Source: Parascedosporium putredinis
Lineage: Eukaryota; Ascomycota; Sordariomycetes; Microascales; Microascaceae
Assembly (NCBI GenBank): GCA_949357655.1
Contig: CASHTG010000004.1
Coordinates: forward strand, 682,001-746,000
Length of the DNA stretch: 64,000 nucleotides
Direction: 5' to 3'
Shown: positions 43,942 to 55,274 of the stretch, piece after piece
Numbering within the stretch: the first letter of the stretch is position 1
Layout of the letters: each line of letters starts with the position of its first letter
The notes under the pieces: generated by a model
What the model saw: the letters and a program-made list of their open reading frames with translations, nothing else
Databases searched by the model: none
What the model was told of the DNA's origin: nothing
Made by a program: the position numbers and the translations under genes

Positions 43942-46900
43942 TCACTTCGTCGAAAGACCCAAAGTGTGGAGATACCTCCTAAGTACATCCTCATCAACAT
44001 GCATCCGCTGTACTCCTCCGTCCATCTTCAGTGCCCGTGCTGTATTGTCGGACTTGAACCTCGCCATATCCTCGTAAAGCTCCCAGCGCGTTTGCTCTCC
44101 CCGCACTCGTTCCTCGAGCATTGGCACGAGTGGTCCCAGCCGGCACGCCGAGTCATTGCCTGCCTTCACATTTTCCACCCAACTCGAGTACTCGATGCCC
44201 CTCATCTCGATACCTGTAGCACTGGCGGTCATCTCAAATAGGTCAATCAGATCGAGAGCTTTCCCCATATCCGGGATGATGTGGTACCCCTTGCCAAGAT
44301 TTTCGCCTTGTTTCGAGATGGCCAAAATGGCCGAGGCAGCGTAATCGACTGGGAGCAGCTCCTTGCGTTGATTCTTCAGTAAAGGGTACGCCTTCCTCCC
44401 GACGCAATCGACTAGCAGCCGGCCTACAAAGTCATCCGGATTCCCTACCCCGGTTTTACTGTGGCACAAGACAAATCCTAGTCTATAGATCGCTGCAGGG
44501 AGGCCCTTCCGCATCAAGGCTGCCACGATCTCATCTGCCACCCACTGGCTTTGTCCGTAGCCTCCCTCGTAGAGCACCGAGGATTCAATAAAAGGGGTTA
44601 AAGGCTCATCCTCGGAGATGACGTCGCGACCAGCTAGACGCGTGGGTCCGTACGCAGCGATACTCGACGTGTAGTGCAAAGGCTTGACCCTCCCGGTGAC
44701 TGCGAACTGGAGCATATGCAAGGTGCCAAGAACGTTGGCTGCCCGGTGCGCCGAGTAGGGCTGATTATAGTTGACTTGCGCACCTAGGTGGTACACGACG
44801 CTTGCCCATCCTGCTAGGGAGGCAAAGTCCCCATCCGGGAGGCCAAATTTCGGTAGCGAAAAGTCACCGCTGACGACCTCGAGCTTGCAGAGAAGATCGG
44901 GATGGCATTCTCCGAGATTGTACTTTTTGAGGTTGGCGACAAGTCGCCTGCGGCCCTCGTCGGGCGACCGGGAACGAACGAGACATTTAACGGCCTTGAC
45001 TTCCTGCAAGGCGAGGAGATCTGCGAGGAGAAATGCACCGACGAAGCCGGTTGCTCCCGTGATGAAGACTTTGCCTTCATCACTGGCCATCCAGTTCCGT
45101 ACTCGGGGTGTGCGCTCTGACCAGGTTATGGTGCTCCACAACCCTGCGTCACGTTTGCACTGCTCTTTGAGGAGTTCGATGTCCCTGAAATCATCTACCG
45201 CGTCTCTTCTGTCGATGACCGAGGCAAGACCACCCAGAGTAGGGTGCTCATAGACGGCCCGCGCGGTGAGGAGACGTCGAACGTGCGGCGGACCTCGCCG
45301 ATGAGAGCGACCACGGCTAAGGATGTGGCACCGAGTGCGAAGAACTCTGAGTTGCGCGTGATGCTCGAGGCAGGTACCGTGCCAAGGACCCGCAGCCACA
45401 CGACCGCGACCCGTTTCTCGGTGTCAGTGAGCCCGCTATCTGGGCAATCACCGCCGAGGATTCCCTCACGGCCATCCTGCATACGCTGTAGAGCCGTCAC
45501 TAGGTTTTTGGACACCCTTTGCCGGTCAATTTTACCGCTTCGGTTGAGGGGCATGTCATCCAGCACGACGAGTTGCGGGACCATATGAGCGGGCAGCCGT
45601 TTTCTAACCGCTGCATCAAGGACGGCTGTACTGATGCTCGGGTCCTTGAGGGAGACGCACGCAACGAGAGACGCGGACAATTGGTCTGGGAGCTGGACTT
45701 TGATTGCGGCGGTGGCTCTAATCAGATGGGTGGACAGGAGTTCCGCCTCAACCACGTCAAGGTTGACGCGGAAGCCGCGGAGTTTGACCTCTCTGTCTTT
45801 GCGTCCCATCCATACCATATCTCCCTGAGCGTTGCGCTTGACAATATCACCAGTACGGTAAACGAGGATGGCCTCGTCTCGAGGCCCAAGGCCCGGAACC
45901 TCGAAGAATACCTCCCTCGTCTTCTCCTCATTGCCAAGGTATCCCCTTGAAAGACCGATCCCGCCGAGATAGAGCTGACCGGTCCCCTCCCCGACAACGG
46001 GTTTCAGGTCATCCTCAAGTACATAAGTTTGAGTGTCATAAAGTGCCTTGCCAATAGGGACTACTCCTGCGTGGACCTCGGCCGGTGTGATGACATGGAC
46101 AACGGCGAAAACGCAACACTCCGTGGGGCCGTATCCGTTTATAATCCGCCGCGGCGGCCGTGGTCGAAAAGGGCTTGTAAAGCACGCAGGCCGGGAGATT
46201 CACCCCGACCATGAGTGTGTCCATCTTTTCGAAAGCGTCAGGGCGAGCAAGCGCCACTATATTGAAGAGGCTCGAGGTAAGGAACATGGATGTGATACCA
46301 GCACTATGAATAGCCTCGGCTAGCAAATCGGGGCTCAGGGCTGCTTGCCGATCGATCACTGCGATGGTGGCCCCGTTCAATAACGCGCCGTAGATGTCGA
46401 TGAGGAGGCGTCGAAACCGACGCTGGAAAAGTGGCCGAGCACAGCTTCGGAACATGGGCTGGGGAAGCAGGTAGGATCATGGGCGAGGCGAAGGATGCCC
46501 CGGCCGGGAACCTGAACAGCCTTGGGTGTCCCAGTGGTCCCGGAGGTGAAGAGAATATGAGAGCGGTGATCCTCTTGTACGGATGCCGGGACGTCTGGGA
46601 CCAGGGCTTCCTCTCCCCTATTGGGGGCGCTAGGGTGCCATGGTCCGTAGTGGGTGTTACGACGAACCGGGAAGTAACTGCAATGGTGGTTGACTGGTAG
46701 GTCTCATCCGTGATCAGGAACTGCACTTTGGCGGCGTCGACTCTCGTCTGCATATCCGATAAAGTCAAAGAAGGGTCTAGCGGAAGGCAAGTGCCGCCGG
46801 CATAGAGAATGGAAGCTTGGGCTACGATGTGGTCCGCCCCATGGCGGGTCAGAATAGCAACGGGGTCTTCGTACTTCAGGCCTCCTTGGAGAAGTTGGAC

Positions 46901-47047
46901 AGCAAATTGTTTGGCGAACGCATCTAGCTCTTGGTAAGTGACTTTTCGGCCAGCATCAACGATTGCCACTTTGCCCGGAAGCTTAGAGGCCCATTGCTGG
47001 ATAACAGGGGCAAGTCCGGAGAACATGACCGGTGTTGTGCTAGGCAT
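43942..47047 (-). CDS. NRPS-like carboxylate reductase (A-PCP-R)
   Basis: Single-module enzyme that activates a carboxylic acid as AMP ester, loads it on a phosphopantetheine arm and releases it by NAD(P)H reduction to an aldehyde or alcohol. Intronless, 1036 aa after correction. Adenylation motifs: LFTSGTTGTPKA (A3), NGYGPTE (A5), YRTGD (A7), GRKDREVKLRGFRVN (A8), NRSGKIDR (A10). The carrier motif reads FFALGATSL, with the acceptor Ser kept at about residue 570 but the usual LGGxS changed to LGATS. The reductase domain (about 655-1036) starts VFITGATGFVGAFLL and has YTSSIAAYGP. The catalytic Y-x3-K motif appears as GYGQSQW, Gln replacing Lys (about residue 831). Five one-base gaps (near 45270, 46150, 46175, 46405 and CCCC 46615-46618) are needed. 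There is no condensation domain and no neighbouring biosynthetic genes, so the substrate is unknown. Confidence 0.88.
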
Positions 47048-50041
47048 AGCTAAATGGGCAAGGATGTCGGGATCTCAAGAGGAGACAGAAGAAGAAGGTG
47101 AAGATGCGTATGACTGTGCTGGTCTTTATGAATTCGCATGCTGGTAGCGCGGACGTGGTGACCCTGGGAGGATCTAATCATTTTATATTAGCTATTTACG
47201 CTCTTTCAAGTCATTCAACCAACTATTTCCCCGAATCTCCATGCGCCAGTCTTCCACCCTTGGGGCATCCCCTCGAAAATTCCCTCGGGCGTCTCAAAAC
47301 TAGCTAGCCGACTAGCCTCCCTTTGGCCGCGACTCACTCCATGGAATCCTCGGGTTCCATCATGGTGCGGATGATTGGGTCCAACTGTCGTGAACTAAAC
47401 ATGGACGATGGATTCGCCTCTGCACGGCTTCTACGGACCGAGGGGCTAGCAAGCCCATGGCGTTAGTGTAGAAATGATATTGCCGGCGGCAATGGGAACG
47501 TTTCTGTGGAGGTATGGTGCTCACTATGACATTGAGATCATGGGCAGGGACGTTTGGGGCGCGAATAGATGCATGAAGACGTTAGAGACATGCATTCAAT
47601 AGATCCTTTGTGGTCGAATCTAAAGGCGGATCTTTCCCTCTTCTACACAGCTGTTTGGCGTTTTTGCTCCGCTTCTAACCGCTCTAAAACCCGTGCGTGG
47701 GCGGAGCCGGCGGGCACGGCCGGGAGGACTGCTCTGCCTCGGACTCGTATCACATCGAAACCGGTCAGTTGGCTGTGCTCTTGAACGTGGTGTGGCCTGG
47801 TATCAAGTGGATAGCGGAGAAGCAAGGAGGTGTGAGAAACTGTCTATCCGAGAGCGAAATAAATCCACAAAATGATACTGGCTGAAAAAATGGGGAGCCT
47901 CCCTGTCGGGATGTCAAGCTAGCTTCTCGCTGGTCTGCAGAGGCGAGGATAGCATGCTAGTACCGGCAGCTAGGAACGGCTAAACAAGAATCTGGCCCGG
48001 TTATCGGAGGTGGGACGGGCCGAGTCGTTGAAACTATCACCCTGGACGTGAGTACAAGCCGTGGGATGGGGAAGAATGGTGGGAGGATCGGCGCCTGTCC
48101 AAGGCCAAACGCCTCAGGGTTATGAGAAGGAGGGGAGGCGTGGAGACGCATGTGATGTTCTTTTGAATGGTGGATTATTTCCCGCCGCCGAAAGCAGACA
48201 CTTGAAAGGGGGCTCCATAGATACCGCCAGCTGCTAGGACCGGAGAAAATTCAAAAGGGATGATGTGCTGATTTTCTGTTGGATAAGATCTCTGGGTGAT
48301 TGGGCTTGGATGCAGCTTTGTTGCTTTTACTCTTGGTTGTGCGTGACTGAAGAAGATACTCGGTGCCATAGAATCTACTCAGATAGGCCTAGACTCCGGG
48401 CGATTTATGATAGGAGAGGCCATTGGTTGAATCCTCGACTGGTGCAGGGAGTAAGGGAACTATTAGAGCGCCTTTTTTCATGGTTCAGCGCGACTGCGAA
48501 ACTTCCGCTTACGCATAATGGAAACGGGTGTTGGGATCCACACACACCGGCTCTCTGGCCGAATGGACAGGCGGTTTTCATGCCTTGCCAGACAATATGC
48601 AAAATATGCTAGCTTCTTAAAGATTAGTGTGCTATAGAGGGAGACAGGCCCACATTTGGACTTCTTCGACTGTCGAGTTGCGTAAAGGCTGGCAAGAATC
48701 TGCTAGTGTGGCGAGGACGGACGATGCCAGCATCTGCCATAGTAGTATTGATCAAAGGTTAGGGTGTGCGGATCATATGAGGGTGTAATGGACGTGCATA
48801 TCAATGATGTATCTCCTCTGACCACTCCTGTAGGAAGAAAGTAGGTATAAGAGGTACGTGGTCAATCTCTCGGAGGCCATTCGTCGCTTGGCTGTGATGA
48901 AAGCGCTGAGCATGAGGCTAGGGACATTGAATACATCGGTTTTCTGATTGCTCGCTCCCGATCTTCGCACACGCAGTGCATTTTGTTCCATTCTTGGATT
49001 TGGCCCACTCAATGTCGCGAGGGATTGGCGAAATCCCCATGTAACTAAAGAAGCTCGGTGACGGTTTGCAAAAGACGCGTCTTATCTTGTGACTGTCGTA
49101 TCCGTATCCATTTACCTGCCTCAAAGGAAGAACCACCTACAGGCGCACACATGGAATGTGACTGAGTATTGTGAGAAAGGAGGAGTTCAAATCAGAAACT
49201 GTCAGAATGATATTCCCGTCAACCGCGCACGCGGCACCCTCTTGGCATACCTTGGTGCGCAGGTCCTTCTGCAGCATGTCCAATACAGAGTTCGGTCGAC
49301 CACAACGGGATACAGACGGACGGTAAGATGCAGAACGCGGTTAGAAAGACCCGAATAGGATCCGCACCTGGAACTAACAGCTGGTTGTGCACGGTGGGAC
49401 ACTGAACGGGGATCGGCTGGGATGACAGCTGCCAATGACACCTCGCACGCTTCTTGACTGTAGTTGCCTTTCTCACCGCCTAAATTAGTACACAACGTTC
49501 ATTGAAGACACTAAATCCATTGTCTCAGAAATACTGCTCGTCAGATGCTCCTCTCGTCCTTTTTAGATGTCGTTGATGGATGGAGAAACCTGTGGTGAAC
49601 CAATCAGGATACCACCTGCCAGCATCGATGTGGGTCAGACCTCGCTCCTTTTTGTGGCCAAGAACGCCGCTCTTAGAGGTCTGGAGACTCTCTGAACGTG
49701 ATTGGCATCCTGGCCGGAGATCTGCAGCTAGTTCGTGTAGACTAGGGTTAGAACATGGCTGATATGCCCTCTGTAGGAAGATGTAAGCTACCGGACCTCA
49801 TCCACATATCACGATATTCATTGATGAAGAAACGTGACTGACGATGTCTAGCCGCAATTGTATTACCAGGATCCGTAGTTAAGTGACTATAGTTGGTTCT
49901 AAATGATGGTGCATCTTCTTTTCCTTCTTCTATTCGGGACTTTTCTTGTTTCTCATTAAACACAACGCTCTATGCTCGCTTAAGAATCAACCGCTCTAAA
50001 GATAAAGGTCTTAATCAGGTTGCTGAGCCTTGGCTGGGAGC
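47048..50041. other. Intergenic region without a recognisable gene
   Basis: About 3 kb between the NRPS-like start and the DUF3669-like stop. Open frames are short and unsupported. The first few hundred bases should be the NRPS-like promoter. Composition is mixed, without long homopolymer tracts or repeats. Decayed sequence is possible but cannot be identified by eye. Confidence 0.5.
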
Positions 50042-51131
50042 TTATCGACTCTCAAAGGCCTCTTCAAGTTGTGAAAGAAACTGACCCGGGACACTGGCAA
50101 TAATAGGGCTTTTGCAATGATGGCTCCACCACCATTCGTTGGTGTAGTGGACAATTTCCCCGACAAATCGTGTGGAAAATAGCGTGTATGCGTCGGAAAA
50201 GACGCGCCAGAGCTCGCTGTCCACTCCTGGCCGAGGAATATAAGGCAAGGTATCAACGGCGGCCGAGACGAGTTGCCCAACACAATCGCTGTTTTCAATA
50301 TCAATCTTGTTTGTTTTGTCAAAGTCTAGCATCCAGATTCGCGTTTGGCGGCGCGGGATCTCCGCGTCAGGCTCACCCTCGATTGTGTGGGCAGAGCCAA
50401 AGACAAACTCAACCCCGCGAGCATCTATTCGTACGAAATAGTGCAGCACCGCGAGGCCCAGGGCGATCTCCCGAACGGCACTTTCCATGTCGATTCCGAT
50501 TAAACTCATCTGGTCGTAGTAGAGTATGAAATCGCGAAGACTGCGGCGCGCAGGCGCTGCGGGAGGCGCATTCTGCCCAAAGTAGGGCCGCACGAGACAC
50601 TCATCATTTTCCGGGTTGCGAAGAGCTATTGGCTGGTCTCGCTCCGTGAAGTAAAGCGCGATCAGGGCCAGCCGGGCATCCTCCGGCAAGGGGTGTATGC
50701 GATCCATGACAATGCCCTTGACCTACTCTGGGCTGCCAGGTGCCACCCTGCGCCGGAACTCGGGCCAAAGCCGGTCGGTTTCTGCTCCCAGGTACTTGTA
50801 AGTTATGGGAACTAGGGAAGCTTGGTGCTGCCGAAGGCAGACCAAGCAGGTCTATTTCCGCTTTGAGAATTCCGCTGAACACATTGCCGGCCTGCAACCA
50901 TTCGTCATGCCACAGCTTGAAGTTGGGCTCTCTCATGAGTTTTACAACCGATCCCGTCCCGAAGAACTCGTAAATTGTATTTCGCTCGCTTCGCCCAATA
51001 ATTCGCGTCGACAACGAATTTTGGTCCAGTACATCGTGGTCGGGGATTGCGTCGGTCGATTCCGTGGACAAGACTCGTCGGAGAGTGTCGAGCGCCGAGA
51101 TGGCTGTAGGAAGCGGTTTTGGTTCCGCCAT
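50042..51131 (-). CDS. DUF3669-like protein
   Basis: Fungal protein of unknown function resembling the DUF3669 family. Recognisable pieces are GIVMDRIHPLPEDARLALI (family RI-x-PLP core), YFGQ near the middle, the segment LRDFILYYDQMSLIGIDM, IALGLAVLHYFVRIDARGVEFVFGSA, and TRIWMLDFDKTN, which looks like a kinase-fold-derived core. The reading changes frame near 50813 and an in-frame TAG lies at 50723-50725. Two explanations fit. A 73-nt intron (GTACCT after HNLQ, ending GAGTAG) would remove both problems and give 338 aa. Alternatively the intervening segment, which reads like protein (YKYLGAETDRLWPEFRRRV), is coding and the gene has one indel plus a nonsense codon. ATG 51131 is 195 bp downstream of a TATA sequence. 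Confidence 0.65.
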
Positions 51132-51714
51132 ATTTTCGCTGTTCTTAGTAGATACAAATCTTAGAGATGATGATGATGAAGATGGTTAAGTTTGCCGAAA
51201 GAAAAAAGAAAACAGGATAGGTGTGAGAATCCACTGGAACTAAGGGTAACGATGGGGGTGTTATGTGGAGGTTTGGCCTGGCAACCCCCATTCTCTAAAG
51301 ATGTTTCCTTCGGCCGCTCCTTCTATATATAACCTGAGTTCACCAGTTATTAGGAGAAGGTCCTTAGAGAAGGAGCTACGCTAAGCACCTTCCATAGCCT
51401 CAATACCACACTTTTAGGAATCTCTACATAGTAGTATCCTTAAGTTTCTTCTCACAAGGTGATGTTAATCTTCAAAGCAGCTATCATAAAGTATCATTGA
51501 GATTCGAATATTTTATCTTCCCCTTAACTCCATATCGACTTAGAAAGAAAACGATGAAAGAAATAAAGACAAAGGAAAAAAATGATGCAGGCAATGCTAT
51601 GTTAACCGATGCCCCCCTCCCCATTTCCAATACGCTTGAACTGTAGGGCCCCTCCCTCCTGTTCCTAATCTCCAGCCTCAAATTCTTGTGGATTTCGAGA
51701 TCCTCCCCGCCAAT
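51132..51714. other. Short intergenic region
   Basis: 583 bp between two minus-strand genes. It holds the promoter of the DUF3669-like gene, including a TATA-like sequence, and the 3' UTR of the ENA ATPase gene. Confidence 0.6.
51324..51332 (-). promoter_or_regulatory. TATA box of the DUF3669-like gene
   Basis: TTATATATA on the minus strand, about 195 bp upstream of ATG 51131. Confidence 0.5.
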
Positions 51715-54700
51715 TTACATGTAGTCGGTGCTGGTGCTGAAATAAGCATCCTCCTCGTCTCCCTTCTTAGGAGCCAGACCGTGCCTCCTCAGCCACACCC
51801 TCTTGCCCCATTTGTACGACTCGGCGGTCACGAAGAAGAAGATGACGGCAATCACGACCACGGCCCACTCCCACGTGATGCCGCTGTGCATGAAAACAAC
51901 AGTGTTGATGACGGGAATGTACAGCGTCGGGATGGTGATGAAGAAACCGACAGTAACGGACCAGAAGAGGAACGGGTTGCTCCACAGTCCGAGGGCCCAG
52001 TCGCGAGGGCTCTTCATGAATCCGTCAAAGAAGGAACGGCGGGAGTCGACGAGCTCCCAGGCGAAGAAGAGGAAGACCCACATCATGGTCGTGTAACATG
52101 TTGCGCGGGCGCGGAATACGGGTTCGCACGAGTCGCTGTATTCAATGTTGCAATCGTGGCCCAGGTTGCCGTTGTTGAAACCGAATAGTACGACTACAAA
52201 GGACCCGAGGAGGCACGCTGCCATGACGAGACCGTAGGAAATGAGATCGAGAATAAACTCGGGGGTGAATACGCCGTACTTGAGCTAAATTCGTAGAAAC
52301 AAAGAACGTTAGCAATCGGCGTGGATATAAATGGGAGAGCATAGGTGGGAGGCTAGCGTAGAGAATGCTTACATTGTGGGGAGGGCGGCGCAGCACGTCG
52401 GGAGATGCCTTCTCGAAGCCGAGACCGGTCTCAGTGAAGGCACCGGCGACAAGCAACATGAAGAGGATCTCAACAGGCGTGATCTGGAAAATAGAGATGC
52501 CCGTGGCATCCTTAAAGGCCAGTCCGGTCAAGAGTGTGATGACAAGGCCAACATTGGCGGCGAGGACGTGAAGAATGAACTTTTGAATGTTGTCAAAGAT
52601 GCGACGACCCTCGTCAATGGCGTTGAGGATGGAAGCGAAGTTATCATCAGTCAGGATAATGTCGGAAGAATTCTTGGCCACATCGGATCCGTTCTGACCC
52701 ATGGCAATGCCAACGTCGGCGTACTTGAGAGATGGGCTGTCGTTGACGCCATCACCGGTCATGGCGACGTAGCGCTTGCGGCGATGAAGCGCAGCAATCA
52801 TTCGAACTTTAGTGGTGGGCGAGCAGCGAGCGACGACCAGAGGGAGCTCAGGCAACGCATCAATCTCCGCGTCCGAAAGGGAATCGAACTGATGGGCTGT
52901 CATGACCATGGTGCGGACGATATCGGCGGGCATCTGGCTGATCTTGGCCTCGGGGGCAAAATGCTGACCTCGGAGGCGATGGCGCGGGCAGTATGAGGAT
53001 GATCACCGGTCAACATGTGGACATTGATGCCCGCCCGGTGGCAGGCGCGGACACTGGGCTGAGACTCGGGACGAGGGGGATCGTAAATTCCCACGAGGCC
53101 GCGGAGGATGAGGTCCTTTTCGTAGGTGGCGCGGTCGAGACCCTTCTTGTGCTCTTCTTCGGTGATGGGGGCAAGACCCGATTTGCTAGCGAGAGCGAGG
53201 ACGCGTAGACCATGTCTGGCGAGGGCTTCCATGTTGGCTTGGATGTCGGACACAATCTTGTCGTCAATTGGCACGGGCTCGCCGTCGTCTAGGGCAATCA
53301 TAGAGCAGCAACCGACCACGCGCTCCGTGGCACCCTTGGTGAACATGTGGATCTCGCGGTTTGGCGACTGGGTGTCCTCGCAGATGACAGACATGCGCTT
53401 GACGTCAGAATCGAAGGGCAACTCGCCAACCTGCTTCCAGCGTGCGCTCGGGTTGGCCTCGGTCGAGAGCGTCAATCTGTTCCAGCCAAAGCGCGTGACG
53501 AAAACTTGCAAGGCAACCTCAGTGGGGTCTCCGTGGGCGGACCATCTACCCGCCTTCTCGGTCTCTGTATCGGTCATGCGCTGGAGCGTCGCGAGGTTAG
53601 CCAGAGAAGCGATGTTGAGGTAGGTCTGGAGAGCGGGCTTGTCGGTAGGCTCCTTGGTGGTGTCGATTTTGTCTACGGGGGCCTCGGCGCCCTTGGGGGA
53701 GTGGAGGTCTTTGGGCTGGACGTGAGTGAGCTTTATCTCGCCCAAGGTGGGGTCGTAGGGGTTTTGAGTGGTCGCGACGGAGTAAGTGCCGATGCTGGGG
53801 AGCCAGGCCATGCGGACAACCATGCGGCCTTGGGTAAGAGTTCCGGTCTTGTCGGAGCAAATGTCTGATGAAGGAAAGGGGCGAAGTTAGAAAAGGAACG
53901 AAGATAAAACACAAAGCACTAACCGGGGGGATTGGATGGAAAAGTTCACTTACTGGTTACACCACCAAGAGCCTCCAAGCTAGAAAGCTGGCGGACGACG
54001 ACGTTGCGGTCAACCATGGCCTTGGTGCCGGCAGCCATAGTAATCGTGAGCACCAGAATTAGAGATACGGGAAGAGTTCCAACGGCCACAGCAACGGCAT
54101 AGATGATGACGTCGCTCCTAGTACTGAACTTGTTCGCCGCAAGCACGACAATAGCGCAGACGACCGCAAAGCCAAAGATGTAGAGGAACAGCCACGACAG
54201 CTTTCGCTGCAGCGGAGTACCCACGGTGACGCCCAAAAGCCGCCAATCACGCCCCAGACGACCTCGCAGGCGTAGATGAAGTAAGAACTGATCGTGATGT
54301 TTCCCTCGGCGTTGCGGTGCGCCTGGACCCTGTTCCCGGCGGAGGCGGCACGAAGGGCGGCGGCGATAAGACCAATCTCGGTGTACATGCCGGTGGCGAA
54401 GACGATGCCGCGCGCGGCCCTTGGTGACGACGGTGGAGCTGAATGCCACGTTGATGCGATCGCCGGGACCGACCTCGTCCTCGAAGGTGAGATCCGGGTC
54501 CTTCCGGATAGGTAGGGACTCACCAGTGAGGAGGGCTTCGTCGGCTTCGAAGTTGACGGCGTCGATAAGGCGGACATCGGCGGGGACAGAGTCGCCCATC
54601 TTGAGCTCGACAATGTCACCGGGGACGACGGAGGCGGAGTCGACGACGACGGTCTTGCCCTCGCGGATGACCTTGGCGGTCGGCGAGGTGAGGGCGCCCA

Positions 54701-55274
54701 GGGCATCAATGGTACGGGCGGCTTGGTAGTCTTGGAAGAAACCAATGACGATGTTGAGAACGATGATGGCAGCCATTACGCCGCCTTCAATCCAGGCTTG
54801 GATACCAAAACTCGCACCCATGGCCAAGACGAGAACCTGAGAATAAAGTCAAAAAGTGATTCCATAGTTTTTCCGCTGGTTCTTCGCTTATCGGGGCGCA
54901 TAGTTTGTGCAATAAGATATGATGGCGGGGTACTGGAACAGGAGGGAAGGCACGATGATGGGTGGGCTTGATGTGGAGGGCAAGAGGTGTAGGGCAATTA
55001 ACGAGAAAGAAAAGGAAGGAACGAGGGCGTTTGAACTCACCAGCGTCATGGCGTTGGCGATTTGCCTAATGAAAATCTTGAGAGGCTGCGCATTCTTCTC
55101 CTTGAGCAGCTCATTGGGGCCGTACTCGGCCAGGCGCTGCTCGGCGACGGTAGAAGTAAGGCCGGTCTGGTCGTTGACCTCGAGCAGCTCGATAACTGTG
55201 CGGGCTGGTAGGGCATGGGGTGGCCTCGGCAAAGGCTTGTTTGCCTGGCCAGAGACGTGTTCGACCTGGTCCAT
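51715..55274 (-). CDS. ENA1: ENA-type (P-type IID) sodium/potassium-exporting ATPase
   Basis: Plasma-membrane pump that exports Na+ (and K+ or Li+) at the cost of ATP, needed at alkaline pH or high salt. Exons 55274-55041, 54836-53954, 53864-52373 and 52284-51715 (introns about 204, 89 and 88 nt) give 1060 aa, normal for ENA proteins. Motifs in order: LLTGESLPI (actuator), ICSDKTGTLTQGRMV with the phosphorylated Asp near residue 377, MFTKGATERV (nucleotide binding), MLTGDHPHTA, and MTGDGVNDSPSLKYADVGIAMG (hinge). Paired helices flank the actuator, and six C-terminal helices include ITPVEILFMLLVAGAFTETGLGFEK. The N-terminal AEQRLAEYGPNELLKE is the cation-ATPase N domain. Four bases must be assumed: a CG unit near 54415, one G near 54234 and one at GGGGG 52952-52956. 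Which ENA paralogue it is cannot be told. ATG 55274 is used because the upstream extension begins with GTG. Confidence 0.92.

Noticed and set aside
40599..47047. Secondary-metabolite gene cluster around the NRPS-like gene
   Set aside because: No transporter, regulator or tailoring enzyme of a biosynthetic type flanks it; neighbours are a wall protein, a DUF3669-like protein and a sodium pump.
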